DNA of 64,000 bases from Synechococcus sp. Nb3U1 (GCF_021533835.1 NZ_JAKFYQ010000001.1:654079-718078), one strand, 5' to 3'; counted from the stretch's first letter, positions 47,892 through 58,203 are shown. Numbers and translations: made by a program. The notes: a model not told the origin generated them from the sequence alone.

Positions 47892-49856
47892 CTAAAATTG
47901 ACCCCGCAGATTAACTCTCAGGGTACGGCCAACACCGGGATAACCTGGGAATACTTCGTACTGTTGATCCAGGAGGTTATCTACTCCCATTTCTAGGATT
48001 AAAGTATCTGAGATGGGGATCCCTCCTTTGAGGGAAAGAAGGGTATAACCAGGGAGAGATTCACTATTGTTATTGTTGGTAAAAAAGTTACCAACTTGAT
48101 GTAGCAACAGGGATCCATGCCAACCCTCGAAGGAATGATAAGTTAGCCCCAAGTTGAAACTATCCGCCCCGACAAAAGCCAGCTCCTTACCTAGTGTGGC
48201 TGAGTTTAGAGCCTCACGAATCCTGGGATTATTGAGAGTATAGTTGACAAAAGCTCTCCAATTTGAATCGAAACGTAGATCCAAGGCGGCTTCCAAGCCG
48301 GTATATTCCACTAAACCGATGTTTTCGTAGGATCCTGACGTTTCACTTGTGCTGACAAATGTAATGCCATCTCGGATTCGATTTTGAGAAAAAGTTAGAC
48401 GAAGAAGACCAATATCTCCCAAAGTCTGATCAAGTCCAATATCAAAACTCTCCCCCCGTTCTGGTCGCAAGCTAGGATTGCCATTCACTTCAAAAAAACC
48501 CCGCAACCGAAAGAACAATTCTGAAATCAAGGGGGTACGAAAGCTGCTGGCATAGTTAGCTCGGAGGGTGGTGCCATCCCCCACAGACCAACGGATCCCG
48601 ATGGCCGGAGAGGTGGCTGAGCCATTCACCAAACTATTAAAATCCTGACGGATCCCTAGGTTGAGATTCAAATTGGATGCTGAATCGTAGTCCAAGCGAG
48701 CAAACAGTGCCTGCTGATTGACCCTGTTGTTGTAGTTGACATTGGTGGATCCCTCAGTAAATGAAAACGTGGTATTGCGTCCCGCAATGGAGCGGTAGTC
48801 GGCTCCCACTACCCATCGGAGGGTATCACTTGCTTGCCAATCGTATTGCACCTGGGATCCCCAGCCGGTTCTGGCAATAACATCACGGGATCCCTGGGTT
48901 TCGGGAGAGCTAAACTGATAGTTGAGATCGTCAAAAAAGACTCTAGCCCGTAGGGATCCATCTCCCTGATCCCAAAGCCAATCTAGATCCAACAACACAT
49001 CATGGGTGTCTTGAACCGCATCAGGTGAAGGGAAGTTGATACTGCCAGGGACTTGAAATTGCTTATTTAGATATAATCCATTCAAGCTGAAACTGTGATT
49101 TTCACTGACTTGCCAGGTGAGCTTAGTCTGGAGATTGTTGTACTCTACTGCTGAGTTTTCTCGGATTCCGGATTGCTCCAACCGAGCAATTTCAAAGGGA
49201 AAATCATTAGCACCCTCTAGGCGGCGATAGCTGATCACCCAGCCCAGATTCTCTGCTTGGCCGCGATGCTGGATCCCTTGCTCATTGAGGCCATAGCTGC
49301 CAACAGCCGTTTCCAGCAGGGTCTCTGACTCGGATGTGGGAGTTACCGTCACGATGTTGATCACCCCGCCGATGGCATCGGAACCGTACAGGGTGGATCC
49401 ACCCCCTGGTGCAACCTCAATTTGCTCGATGACATCGCTGCTGATCTGGGACAGATCAAACCCGCCCAAAAAGCCCAAATCGTTGATGGGCCGACCATCC
49501 AACAGCACCAATACCTGAGCCGTGCGCCCCCCGCGCATGAATTGAGAGCTGAGTGCTCCCAATTGAGTCCCGGCAGTACCATCGCTGAGGATCCCCGGCA
49601 AATAACGCAGAGCTTCCTGAGCAGTTCTAGCTCCCTGCTCCTGGATCTGCTGGCGGGTGATGACATATACAGGCCGAGAAGAATCCCGCAATAACCCCGG
49701 GCGACGAAAGGGACTAGTCACCGTCTGGTTGAGAATCTCAGCACTGATACCAGTCTCCAAAACCTCTTCTGGATCCAGTGCTTGCCCCCACACCGGAATC
49801 CCAATAACCAAACCTCCCAGCCCAAGGCTGAGAAAAAAAACTTTATTCACAGTCAA
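47892..49856 (-). CDS. btuB: TonB-dependent outer-membrane receptor, BtuB-like
   Basis: This 654-residue protein has a signal peptide ('VFFLSLGLGGLVIGIPVWGQ'), a plug domain with 'RPVYVITRQQIQEQGARTAQ' and 'VAPGGGSTLYGSDAIGGVIN', and a 22-strand-type barrel ending 'VGRTLRVNLRGQF'. It lacks the extra N-terminal AMIN-type domain of many cyanobacterial siderophore receptors. The size suits vitamin receptors. A textbook cobalamin riboswitch stands directly upstream, so B12 or another corrinoid is the likely substrate. The downstream genes are closely spaced. Confidence 0.9.
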   Translation of the reverse strand: MTVNKVFFLSLGLGGLVIGIPVWGQALDPEEVLETGISAEILNQTVTSPFRRPGLLRDSSRPVYVITRQQIQEQGARTAQEALRYLPGILSDGTAGTQLGALSSQFMRGGRTAQVLVLLDGRPINDLGFLGGFDLSQISSDVIEQIEVAPGGGSTLYGSDAIGGVINIVTVTPTSESETLLETAVGSYGLNEQGIQHRGQAENLGWVISYRRLEGANDFPFEIARLEQSGIRENSAVEYNNLQTKLTWQVSENHSFSLNGLYLNKQFQVPGSINFPSPDAVQDTHDVLLDLDWLWDQGDGSLRARVFFDDLNYQFSSPETQGSRDVIARTGWGSQVQYDWQASDTLRWVVGADYRSIAGRNTTFSFTEGSTNVNYNNRVNQQALFARLDYDSASNLNLNLGIRQDFNSLVNGSATSPAIGIRWSVGDGTTLRANYASSFRTPLISELFFRLRGFFEVNGNPSLRPERGESFDIGLDQTLGDIGLLRLTFSQNRIRDGITFVSTSETSGSYENIGLVEYTGLEAALDLRFDSNWRAFVNYTLNNPRIREALNSATLGKELAFVGADSFNLGLTYHSFEGWHGSLLLHQVGNFFTNNNNSESLPGYTLLSLKGGIPISDTLILEMGVDNLLDQQYEVFPGYPGVGRTLRVNLRGQF

Positions 49857-49899
49857 GGCTCCCTTTTCCGTGCAACGCGGAACATCAAGGACACGAGCA

Positions 49900-50045
49900 A
49901 AGACCGTAGGCGGGCATCCTGACTGAGAGCTAAGCAGACACCTAACTCATCACAGTTGCGGCACAGCGCCGGATTTACACCGGACTTTCCCCCTCACTCA
50001 CCGTGGCTGATCCCCACAGTGACCTAGCGGTAGACTTGCACTATA
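49900..50045 (-). promoter_or_regulatory. Cobalamin (B12) riboswitch upstream of btuB
   Basis: Read leftward the region contains GGGGGAAAGTCCGGTG, TAAATCCGGCGCTGTG, CCGCAACTGTGATGAG and the B12 box AGTCAGGATGCCCGCC, in canonical order and spacing. It ends about 45 bases before the receptor ATG. With B12 bound, expression of the uptake operon should fall (known behaviour of the class). Confidence 0.93.
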
Positions 50046-50083
50046 CCTCCAAACCTAGAGGATTCCTATCCACCCTGGGGGGA

Positions 50084-50742
50084 CTAAGGCGTAACAGTCA
50101 CCTCAAAAATCTCCTCATCCGCTAGCCTCAAAACCCGTTGCCCTGCTGCTAACAACTCTTCTCGCGGCAAATCTCGATACTCTTCCAAAAAGGTGCCCAG
50201 CACGCGAAATTCCACCTGCTTGCCACTCTCCCGATGAATAACTAGACTAACCATTTCTGTAACGGATCCCACCTCCACCAGCTTCAGATTCATTTTTCCT
50301 AAACTGGCACCGGTTCCGGCGTGAAGACCATCTACTATAGAAGTAAACTGGATCTCCTTGGGTGACTTGTGAATCACCTCCACCGCAAAGCGATTTACAG
50401 AAGTGTGAGGGGTAGGGCTAAGCAAATCCAGTTCTTTCAGAGCTCTCAGTCCCATGCGATAGCCAGCGACAGCCCAAGGCCCCGCTCCCCCATGAATATC
50501 TGTTACCCGCTCTCTCCCCCATGAATATCTGTTACCCGCTCTGCTGTTGCTGACAGCGAGAAAGAAGGCTGCTCCTGCAAAGTTGGAATGGGGCCCCCGT
50601 GAGGATGTGCCAGAACAAATAATTGGCCTCCAGGTAAGCTGAGACTAAACAGAAACCCCGATAATGACAGGCAAGACCCTACACTCAAAATCCTAAGCAA
50701 GCTAATCATAGGCAGCGGGAAAGCTTGAATGCCCCCTGACAC
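50084..50742 (-). pseudogene. Exported FmdE-like protein, broken by a 29-bp tandem duplication
   Basis: The 5' part (50742-50503) encodes a signal peptide ('MISLLRILSVGSCLSLSGFL') and 'SFSLSATAERVTDIHGG', then stops. The 3' part continues 'AGPWAVAGYRMGLRALKELD' and 'FTSIVDGLHAGTGASLGKMN', an FmdE-domain pattern (PF02663-like). A 29-bp tandem duplication (50485-50542) separates them. Removing one copy gives exactly 210 codons in one frame. A shorter product could start at ATG 50455. FmdE-domain proteins bind metals; the place just upstream of the B12 receptor operon hints at a metal or corrinoid role (inference). Confidence 0.78.
50485..50542. repeat. 29-bp perfect tandem duplication in the FmdE-like gene
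   Basis: Copies 50485-50513 and 50514-50542 are identical. 29 is not a multiple of three, so the gene is put out of frame. No other change is needed to restore it. Confidence 0.93.
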
Positions 50743-51186
50743 TTGACAATACTATGCTACACTATCTCATCTCATCTGTGGAACTATAACCCTGGCGCTT
50801 CAACCTGTCCATACCAGGACAGGGTTTACCAATACTATCTCTTCAAGTCAATATACAAAAATTATTTAGGCTTAAAAAATAAATATAAATTTGCAAAACT
50901 CTCTGGATTGTTGTCTGTCATGTCTATTGTAGAATTTGTTTAACTTGATTTGTTACTGCAAGCATTTTCCTGAGATTACAGGATCTACAGTATCTATTGT
51001 CTTGGCATCATGTAGCAATGGAGATTGAGAAAAGAGATTAGGGAATAGAATCGGTAGAGAGCTTCGTTGCGACATACATTTTTTGCCTTTCTGTTAGGAT
51101 TCTGTAAGCTAGAGAGTTTCTGGCACGGCAGTGAAGGAAGTTATTAGGGTTTATTTGCTTAAGCTCGGTAGACTTGGAGGAGCCTT
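50743..51186. other. AT-rich intergenic region
   Basis: About 440 bases, clearly AT-richer than the neighbouring genes (about 50850-50950 especially) and without GGGATCCC sites. It probably carries the promoter of the mechanosensitive-channel-like gene, whose start is preceded by GGAGGAGCC. No RNA or small gene was recognised. Confidence 0.4.
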
Positions 51187-52836
51187 ATGGATACCCCAGG
51201 AAACATTCAGGATAACGCGATTTCTATGCTGAGTAATCTTTGGTCTCGGCTGCTAGATTTCATGCCAAATTTACTGGCTGCTATTGCTATTTTGATTTTG
51301 GGTTGGCTGTTGGCTACAATTATTGCTTCTACGACCAAGAAGCTACTTAAAAAGACTCAACTGGATAATCGAATTGCTGGCTGGATCCTTGGGAAAAAGG
51401 AAGGCAGTAAATTGCCTGAGGTAGAAAAATGGCTGCCAGCAACTATCTATTGGTTTATTTTACTATTTGTCTTGGTAGCAGTCCTAAATGCTCTGAAGCT
51501 GGAGGTGGTTTCAGCTCCTCTGAATAACTTTTTAGGAGCCATTTTTACTTATTTACCACGAATAGGAGGAGCTACTTTATTGCTGGGTGTTGCTTGGTTG
51601 GTGGCTACAGTTGCTCGGTTTGCTGTAGTGCAAGGGTTAAAGCGTTTTAATCTAGATGATCAGTTGGCGCTTGTCTCTAAGGACAGTGCAACTGAAGAAG
51701 CGACCCCTCAAGATGCAGGAGCAAAAGTATCTCCAGAGGTTAGCAGAGCTGACGCGACAGCAGGGACTGCAGAGGGTAAAGTTGCTGGAGCTTTTTTGCT
51801 GAATGAGACTCTCGGAAACATTCTCTACTGGCTGATCTTGCTATTTTTCTTGCCACTCATTTTAGATGCTCTTGATTTACAGGCGCCTTTACAGCCCTTA
51901 CAGAATCTAATCAACCAGTTACTCTCAGTATTGCCACGGATTTTTGGAGCTGTAATTATTGGGGCAATTGGTTGGTTTGTTGCTCGGATTGTGCGAGGTA
52001 TTATCACGAACCTATTGATAGCTGCTGGGGCAAATTCTCTTGGTTCTCGCTTAGGAATGTCGCAACTGGCCCAAAATATCGGCATGGTGGTTTACCTACT
52101 GGTTCTAATTCCAGCGGTGATTGCAGCCTTCAATGCTCTTGATATCCGGGCTATTTCTGATCCGGCTGTGGCAATGCTGGAGCAGGTGCTGCGGGCAGTG
52201 CCTTTACTGGTGGGAGCGGGTTTCATTTTGGCGGTCTTTTATTTTGTTGGCCAAGTGTTGTCTAATATCGTGACTCAGGCACTACAGGCAATGGGCTTTG
52301 ACAACATCCTCACCTGGCTGGGTTTGCCTCCTCTGCAGGCAATAGCTCCTGTGGAATCTGAGAATGAATCGAATGAACCGGTTGTGAAACAGCGTACCCC
52401 TTCTGAAGTTGTGGGATTGGTGGCATGGGTTGGGGTGGTGCTCCTAGGAGCTATTCCTGCTACAGAGCTGCTGCAATTTGCTGCCCTGACAGATATTGTT
52501 CAAGGGATCCTGTTGATTGCTGGGCGAGTCTTAATTGGTGTTTTGGTATTCAGTATTGGCTTGTACTTGGCAAACTTAGCCCACTCATTGGTGCATGGAC
52601 TGGGGGGACAATCTTCTCAGGTGGTGGCTCAGGCAGCTCGCATTGCTATTTTGATCTTTGTGGGAGCAATGGCTCTGCAGCAAATGGGGGTGGCCACCGA
52701 TATCGTGGTACTGGCTTTTAGCCTGATTTTGGGAGCAATTGCAGTGGCGGTTGCTCTGGCTTTTGGGCTGGGGGGGCGAGATGTTGCGGCTGAGCAACTT
52801 CGTCAGTGGCTCAAGACTTTTGAGAAGAAAGAGTGA
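51187..52836 (+). CDS. Mechanosensitive ion channel-like membrane protein (TM_helix repeats)
   Basis: This 549-residue protein has a recurring membrane unit: 'MPNLLAAIAILILGWLLATI', 'YLPRIGGATLLLGVAWLVAT', 'VLPRIFGAVIIGAIGWFVAR' and 'AVPLLVGAGFILAVFYFVGQ'. Each is followed by a basic or amphipathic stretch, as in the TM_helix (PF05552) family related to MscS. It ends with 'LGAIAVAVALAFGLGGRDVA', also an MscS-family-like segment, but no full MscS beta domain follows. Its DNA is AT-richer and poorer in GGATCC than its neighbours. It may be involved in osmotic response. Confidence 0.8.
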   Translation: MDTPGNIQDNAISMLSNLWSRLLDFMPNLLAAIAILILGWLLATIIASTTKKLLKKTQLDNRIAGWILGKKEGSKLPEVEKWLPATIYWFILLFVLVAVLNALKLEVVSAPLNNFLGAIFTYLPRIGGATLLLGVAWLVATVARFAVVQGLKRFNLDDQLALVSKDSATEEATPQDAGAKVSPEVSRADATAGTAEGKVAGAFLLNETLGNILYWLILLFFLPLILDALDLQAPLQPLQNLINQLLSVLPRIFGAVIIGAIGWFVARIVRGIITNLLIAAGANSLGSRLGMSQLAQNIGMVVYLLVLIPAVIAAFNALDIRAISDPAVAMLEQVLRAVPLLVGAGFILAVFYFVGQVLSNIVTQALQAMGFDNILTWLGLPPLQAIAPVESENESNEPVVKQRTPSEVVGLVAWVGVVLLGAIPATELLQFAALTDIVQGILLIAGRVLIGVLVFSIGLYLANLAHSLVHGLGGQSSQVVAQAARIAILIFVGAMALQQMGVATDIVVLAFSLILGAIAVAVALAFGLGGRDVAAEQLRQWLKTFEKKE

Positions 52837-52933
52837 AGGGATCCCTGGGTTGTGGTTTGTGATCTCTGCAACAATTTTCGGCTGAACCTTTTGTGTCTAA
52901 AATAGGGATCGGAGCAGAAAATCTATGTTTGCT

Positions 52934-54115
52934 TTAGAGTGGGAAGAAGCCAAGACCATTGTGAACTCTAGGTAGAAGCCGGCGGGGCAATCCACTATCC
53001 GCTGGATTCTCAGGGTTGCTGACTTCTAAGAATGGGCGCTCCCAATTCACAGCTTCTCCCTCTAGCACTAACGTAGTAGAAGAATTGCCTCCATCCAAAT
53101 TCAAAGCATGTCGACAGCCCAACTGCAGCATCAACTGAGCCATCTCCTGCAGGGTAATCCCTTGGTTTTCCTGAGCATTGCCTGCTGTAACCCACAACAG
53201 ATGTCCGCTCTCCAACAGGCCAATGGCGCTACGAGCTGCTCGCTGAGTGCGAAAAGCAGGCTGAAACTGCTCCCGTTCGGCATCTAACACCACCTGTCCA
53301 TCCAAAAGCAGCAAAGGCCCGGCCCCCAGGAGGTGAGGATAGGCTTCTAGCTCCGGCGGATCCAAAGCCAAGTGAATGCTGAGACGATCTCCGACAACCA
53401 GTTTTTGGGCTTCCAGGGATCCTTCTAACTCCCGTGCCGCCAACACATAGCCCCCCACTGGAATTGGCACACTGACACTGCCCGCCAAGCCCGCCGAAAG
53501 AATGGCCTGTACCTGTCCCTCTTGCACCTGGAGAACGGTTTCATTGTCGGTTTGGGTGGTGTAGGTGGATCCCCAATCGGAAGTAAATTGCGAGATCCCA
53601 GCCACGATATAGCCTGTGTTGATGCCCATGAGCGGGATCCGATCCCCGATACCATTGCGCAGTTCTGCTTGCATCCGCAGCCGCCCGAAGCGCACTTTTC
53701 GCGTCAGCGGGACGGAGTCCTTGCCCTGATCCGACCAAGCTACGACTCCACGGCCCAAAATCGGGCTGGAAATCCAGCGGCCATCCAAGCGGATTGTCCC
53801 CAGCGGCTGCCGGGTATTGCGGTTAAAAAAGCCCCCATTAATGGCAGCCAAAGCGCCTTGTTCGCTGGCAAAGGAGGATAATTCTCGTAAACCCACCAAC
53901 CCTGTCGGTTCAGCCCAAATCGGGCGCAGGCGACCGGCCGATGGCGAAAGGGTCAAAATAGAAACTGGGATCCGATTCCCCCCAACCCACATTTCCTCCT
54001 GATACAACGGGATCCCTTGCACCATGCGGACAGGAACCATCTGGGCTTGTGCCGGAGCCGAGTGAATCAGCACCACAGCCATTGCCGCCAGCCAGTCTTG
54101 AGTTTTGTTGAACAT
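52934..54115 (-). CDS. Exported phosphodiester glycosidase-family (NAGPA-like) protein
   Basis: This 393-residue protein has a signal peptide ('[17 protein letters not shown]'). The NAGPA-type domain (PF09992-like) shows '[20 protein letters not shown]' near 90, '[17 protein letters not shown]' near 295 and '[20 protein letters not shown]' near 335, the conserved ALNLDGGGS-type motif. Members cleave phosphodiester-linked sugars in envelope polymers; substrate unknown here. The start at 54115 has GGAGG seven bases upstream. It is divergent from nifB with a 38-base gap. Confidence 0.85.
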   Translation of the reverse strand: MFNKTQDWLAAMAVVLIHSAPAQAQMVPVRMVQGIPLYQEEMWVGGNRIPVSILTLSPSAGRLRPIWAEPTGLVGLRELSSFASEQGALAAINGGFFNRNTRQPLGTIRLDGRWISSPILGRGVVAWSDQGKDSVPLTRKVRFGRLRMQAELRNGIGDRIPLMGINTGYIVAGISQFTSDWGSTYTTQTDNETVLQVQEGQVQAILSAGLAGSVSVPIPVGGYVLAARELEGSLEAQKLVVGDRLSIHLALDPPELEAYPHLLGAGPLLLLDGQVVLDAEREQFQPAFRTQRAARSAIGLLESGHLLWVTAGNAQENQGITLQEMAQLMLQLGCRHALNLDGGNSSTTLVLEGEAVNWERPFLEVSNPENPADSGLPRRLLPRVHNGLGFFPL

Positions 54116-54153
54116 GTCTTTACCTCCCTGCCCTAAGGTACACCCAACCCCAG

Positions 54154-55584
54154 GTGGGATCCCCTGCATCCTCCCAGCCTCCCCAACCGGGGAGTGCCTG
54201 TGCCTGTAGCAGCAGCTCCGGCCAGACCCTATCCCCCAGTCTGCAGCAGCGCATCGCCACCCACCCCTGCTACAGCCAAGCGGCTCACCATCACTACGCC
54301 CGGATGCACGTAGCGGTGGCCCCCGCCTGCAACATCCAGTGCAACTACTGCAACCGCAAGTTTGACTGTGCCAACGAAAGCCGCCCCGGTGTGGTCAGCG
54401 AATTGCTCACCCCGGCTGAAGCCGCCCACAAGGTTTTGGTGATTGCTGGCAAAATCCCTCAGTTGACGGTGGTGGGCATCGCCGGGCCAGGGGATCCCTT
54501 GGCCAACCCCAAACACACCTTCGAGACCTTTGCCCGCATCGCCGAGCAAGCCCCCGATATCAAGTTGTGCCTTTCCACCAATGGCTTGATGCTGCCGGAG
54601 CACATCGACACCATCAAACGGCTCAACATCGACCACGTCACCCTGACCATCAACATGGTGGATCCCGAAATCGGGGTGAAGATCTACCCCTGGATCCGCT
54701 GGCAGCGCAAACGCATCACCGGGGTGGAAGCGGCTCGCATCCTGCACGAGCGCCAGATGGAGAGCCTGGATCTCTTGCGTCAGGCAGATATCCTCTGCAA
54801 GGTCAACTCCGTCATGATCCCCGGCATCAACGACACCCACCTGCCGGAGGTGAATCGAGTTATCCAGGCCAAAGGGGCCTTTTTGCACAACATCATGCCC
54901 CTGATTTCAGCCCCCGAACACGGCACCTATTTCGGCCTGACCGGGCAACGGGGTCCTACCCCCAAAGAGCTAAAAGCCCTGCAAGATCAGTGCTCCGGCA
55001 ATATGAAAATGATGCGCCATTGCCGTCAGTGCCGGGCGGATGCGGTGGGGCTTTTGGGGGAAGACCGCAGCCAGGAGTTCACCAAAGATCGCTTTTTGTC
55101 CATGAAGCCTGAGTATGACCCCGACCAACGTCGCCAAGTACAGGCGGGTATTGCCCAGTTGCAAGCTCAGCAGCAGGTGACCCAAGACAGCCTGACGACG
55201 GCGGCACCCTCGGATAGTCCGGCCATTTTGGTGGCGGTAGCCAGCAAGGGCGGCGGTTTGGTGAATCGACACTTCGGGCATGCCCAGGAATTTTTGATCT
55301 ACGAAGTCAACGCCCGCGGTGCCCAATTCGTCAGCCACCGCAAGATTCCGCAGTACTGCCACGGCGGCACCGGTGAAGACAACAATCTGGATCAGATCCT
55401 GGACTTGCTCCGCGATTGCAAGGCAGTGTTGGTCTCCAAGATCGGCGACTGCCCCATGAAACGGATCCGCCAGGCGGGCATCGAGGTGGTGGAAGACTAC
55501 GACCTAATCGAAACCGTCGCCCTCAAGTTTTACCAAACCTGGCTGGTGAACCAGGCTATTGAGCACAAGCCCCTTCAGCACTAG
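54154..55584 (+). CDS. nifB: Nitrogenase cofactor maturase NifB
   Basis: NifB is a radical-SAM enzyme that builds the NifB-co carbide cluster for FeMo-co. The 476-residue protein has the SAM motif '[14 protein letters not shown]' near 58, the conserved '[20 protein letters not shown]', '[10 protein letters not shown]' and '[20 protein letters not shown]', and a C-terminal NifX-like domain (about 345-460) with '[15 protein letters not shown]'. It appears full length. It starts at GTG 54154. It is the first gene of the nif cluster. Confidence 0.96.
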   Translation: MGSPASSQPPQPGSACACSSSSGQTLSPSLQQRIATHPCYSQAAHHHYARMHVAVAPACNIQCNYCNRKFDCANESRPGVVSELLTPAEAAHKVLVIAGKIPQLTVVGIAGPGDPLANPKHTFETFARIAEQAPDIKLCLSTNGLMLPEHIDTIKRLNIDHVTLTINMVDPEIGVKIYPWIRWQRKRITGVEAARILHERQMESLDLLRQADILCKVNSVMIPGINDTHLPEVNRVIQAKGAFLHNIMPLISAPEHGTYFGLTGQRGPTPKELKALQDQCSGNMKMMRHCRQCRADAVGLLGEDRSQEFTKDRFLSMKPEYDPDQRRQVQAGIAQLQAQQQVTQDSLTTAAPSDSPAILVAVASKGGGLVNRHFGHAQEFLIYEVNARGAQFVSHRKIPQYCHGGTGEDNNLDQILDLLRDCKAVLVSKIGDCPMKRIRQAGIEVVEDYDLIETVALKFYQTWLVNQAIEHKPLQH

Positions 55585-55678
55585 TCAGGCTCACTGGCTG
55601 CTGACTCAGTGTGGATCCCTCCCACAAGTTCCCTCTCAGATGCTTTCCACAGACCCCCATCCTTTTGGAGACCCCGTT

Positions 55679-55972
55679 ATGGCCACCTTGACTGCTCTGA
55701 CCAAAGGCGGATCCCCTTGGATCCCTCAGTTCATTGAAAGCCTAGATATCACCTACTGCCTGGGCTGTAGCCGCTGTCTGAAAGTCTGTGGTCGTGGGGT
55801 CTTTGCCCTCAAAGCCCTCAATGAAGAGGGCGAATTTGTCGAGGACGAAGAGGAGGAGGAGAGCGAGCGCAAGGTGATGACCATCGTCAATGCCGCCCTC
55901 TGCATCGGTTGCCAAGCCTGCTCCCGCATTTGTCCGAAAAAATGCCATTCCTACGCCCCCCGAACGACTTGA
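55679..55972 (+). CDS. fdxB: Nif-specific ferredoxin III (2[4Fe-4S])
   Basis: This 97-residue ferredoxin has two cluster motifs, '[14 protein letters not shown]' near 27 and '[15 protein letters not shown]' near 76, separated by a very acidic loop of Glu/Asp (about 48-61). It matches the nif-associated ferredoxin III (FdxB) family that gives electrons for cofactor assembly. The start at 55679 has GGAG eight bases upstream. It sits between nifB and nifS, as in other cyanobacterial nif clusters, where this position is often labelled fdxN. Confidence 0.9.
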   Translation: MATLTALTKGGSPWIPQFIESLDITYCLGCSRCLKVCGRGVFALKALNEEGEFVEDEEEEESERKVMTIVNAALCIGCQACSRICPKKCHSYAPRTT

Positions 55973-56057
55973 AGCCCCAGAAGATCCGCTGCTGCCCGTC
56001 CTTTGAACGTTCGTCGAACCCTCGATTTGAAGCCTGAGTATCTCACCCGGAGCTGCT

Positions 56058-57257
56058 ATGTCCCCCGTCATCTACCTAGACAACAACGCCACCACCGCCG
56101 TGGATCCCCTAGTGTTGGAGGCCATGCTGCCCTATTTGCAAGCGTTTTACGGCAATCCCTCCTCCATGCACAGCTTTGGCGGACAGGTGGGGCGTGCCCT
56201 CACCCAGGCCCGCGAACAGGTGGCCGCCCTGCTGGGATCCGATCCGACGGAAATTTTGTTCACCAGTTGTGGCAGTGAGGGCAACAATACCGCCATCCGA
56301 GCCGCTTTGGCCGCCCAGCCGGACAAACGCCACATCATCACCACCCAGGTGGAACATGCCTCGGTGCTCAATCTTTGTAAACATCTGGAAAAGCAGGGCT
56401 ACCGGGTGACCTATCTGTCGGTGGATGGGCAGGGCTGTCTGGATCTGCTGGAGCTGGAGGCCGCCCTCACCGGTGATACCGCCTTGGTCACCTTTATGGC
56501 TGCCAACAACGAAACCGGGGTGCTCTTCCCGATTGAGCCGGTGGGATCCCTGGCCCAAGACTACGGGGCTATCGTCCATGTGGATGCGGTGCAAGCAGTG
56601 GGCAAGATCCCGCTAGCTCTGCACAATCTGCCAGTGGATCTGCTGACCCTATCGAGCCATAAGCTTCATGCCCCTAAGGGGATCGGGGCTTTGTATATCC
56701 GGCGGGGTTTTCGCTTTCGTCCACTGCTGCTCGGAGGGCATCAGGAGCGAGGCCGCCGCGCCGGCACCGAAAATGTGCCTGGTATTGTCGCCCTGGGCAA
56801 AGCGGCGGAACTGGCCCAAGCCTATCTCGGGGATCCCCAGGAGCGGCACCTACGAGATGCTCTGGAACAGGGAATCTTGCAGCGGATCCCCGACACCCAA
56901 GTCAACGGCCACCCCAGCCAACGGCTGCCCAACACCACCAACCTGGGCTTCAAGTTCGTGGAAGGGGAGGCGATCCTCTTTGGGCTGAACAAATACGGTA
57001 TCTGTGCCTCCTCCGGCTCCGCCTGCACCTCGGGATCCCTGGAACCCTCCCATGTGTTGCGGGCCATGCACCTGCCCTACACCGTCCTGCACGGCTCTAT
57101 TCGCTTTAGCCTTTCCCGCTTTACCCAGCAGGCGGACGTGGATCGGGTGCTGGAAGTATTACCCGAGATCATCCGTCACCTGCGGGCGATTTCTCCCTTC
57201 AACAGCGAAGCCGAAGGGTGGTTGCAACAGCAGGAACGGGAACTGGCTCTGCGTTAG
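56058..57257 (+). CDS. nifS: Cysteine desulfurase NifS
   Basis: NifS takes sulfur from cysteine for Fe-S clusters of nitrogenase. The 399-residue PLP enzyme has 'YLDNNATTAVDPLVLEAM' at the start, the substrate His in 'QVEHASVLN', the PLP Asp in 'HVDAVQAVGKI', the Schiff-base lysine in 'SSHKLHAPKGIGALY' near 204 and the active-site Cys loop 'SSGSACTSGSLEPSHVL' near 325. Complete and in frame, upstream of nifU. Confidence 0.96.
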   Translation: MSPVIYLDNNATTAVDPLVLEAMLPYLQAFYGNPSSMHSFGGQVGRALTQAREQVAALLGSDPTEILFTSCGSEGNNTAIRAALAAQPDKRHIITTQVEHASVLNLCKHLEKQGYRVTYLSVDGQGCLDLLELEAALTGDTALVTFMAANNETGVLFPIEPVGSLAQDYGAIVHVDAVQAVGKIPLALHNLPVDLLTLSSHKLHAPKGIGALYIRRGFRFRPLLLGGHQERGRRAGTENVPGIVALGKAAELAQAYLGDPQERHLRDALEQGILQRIPDTQVNGHPSQRLPNTTNLGFKFVEGEAILFGLNKYGICASSGSACTSGSLEPSHVLRAMHLPYTVLHGSIRFSLSRFTQQADVDRVLEVLPEIIRHLRAISPFNSEAEGWLQQQERELALR

Positions 57258-57327
57258 CTCCCTATCCTTTCAACCCTCACACCTCCCCTCCCCCAGCCAT
57301 TACTCAGCATCACCTAAGGATCCAGCC

Positions 57328-58203
57328 ATGTGGGACTACAGCGAAAAAGTTTTAGACCTCTTCTACCACCCCAAAAACCAGGGGGCGATGGATCCCACCC
57401 CTGAGCCTGGGATCCGGGTGGTCACGGGCGAAGTGGGCAGCATCACTTGCGGCGATGCCCTGCGGCTCCACCTGAAAGTGGAAGAATCGACAGAACGGAT
57501 CTTGGCGGCCAGCTTTCAAACCTTCGGCTGCACCAGTGCCATCGCCTCCTCCTCGGCTTTGACGGAGCTGATCACAGGATTAACCCTGGATCAAGCCCTC
57601 AAAATCAGCAACCGGGATATAGCTAACTACCTGGGGGGGCTGCCCCCCGCCAAGATGCACTGCTCCGTCATGGGGCAAGAGGCTCTAGAAGCCGCCATTT
57701 ACAACTACCGCGGCATCCCCTTACCCGTCCATGCCGAGGATGATGGCTCCTTGATCTGCTCCTGCTTTGGTATCAGCGAGACCAAAATTCGCCGACTCGT
57801 TCAGGACAACCACCTGACCACAGTCGAAGAGGTCACTGCTTACAGCAAAGCCGGTGGTGGCTGCGGCTCCTGTCTGGTGGAGATCGAGGATCTGATCGCG
57901 ACGGTTTTGGCGGAAACCCGAATGAAAACCCAGCCGGATCCGCTTCCAGCCCAACCCTCTCCCCCCCTCACTACCCTGCAGAAGATCACCCGCATTCAGG
58001 CGGTGTTGGAGGAGCAAGTCCGCCCCCTGCTGATCGCCGATGGCGGCGACGTGGAGCTGCACGATGTGGACGGGGATCAGGTGTGGCTGCGCCTCAAGGG
58101 AGCCTGCACCAGTTGTGCCAGCAGCCAGGCCACCCTGCAACACCTGATCGAAACCCGCCTGCAAGAGCAGGTGTGGCCCAGCCTCACGGTGCAAGCTGTT
58201 TAA
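57328..58203 (+). CDS. nifU: Fe-S scaffold protein NifU
   Basis: The 291-residue three-domain scaffold has an IscU-like N-domain ('SFQTFGCTSAIASSSALTEL', 'KMHCSVMGQEAL'), a central [2Fe-2S] BFD-type domain ('ICSCFGISETKIRRLV', 'GGGCGSCLVEIEDLI') and a C-terminal Nfu domain with 'GACTSCASSQATL'. All cluster cysteines are present. AAGGA lies seven bases before the ATG. It works with NifS on clusters for NifH and NifDK. Confidence 0.96.
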   Translation: MWDYSEKVLDLFYHPKNQGAMDPTPEPGIRVVTGEVGSITCGDALRLHLKVEESTERILAASFQTFGCTSAIASSSALTELITGLTLDQALKISNRDIANYLGGLPPAKMHCSVMGQEALEAAIYNYRGIPLPVHAEDDGSLICSCFGISETKIRRLVQDNHLTTVEEVTAYSKAGGGCGSCLVEIEDLIATVLAETRMKTQPDPLPAQPSPPLTTLQKITRIQAVLEEQVRPLLIADGGDVELHDVDGDQVWLRLKGACTSCASSQATLQHLIETRLQEQVWPSLTVQAV

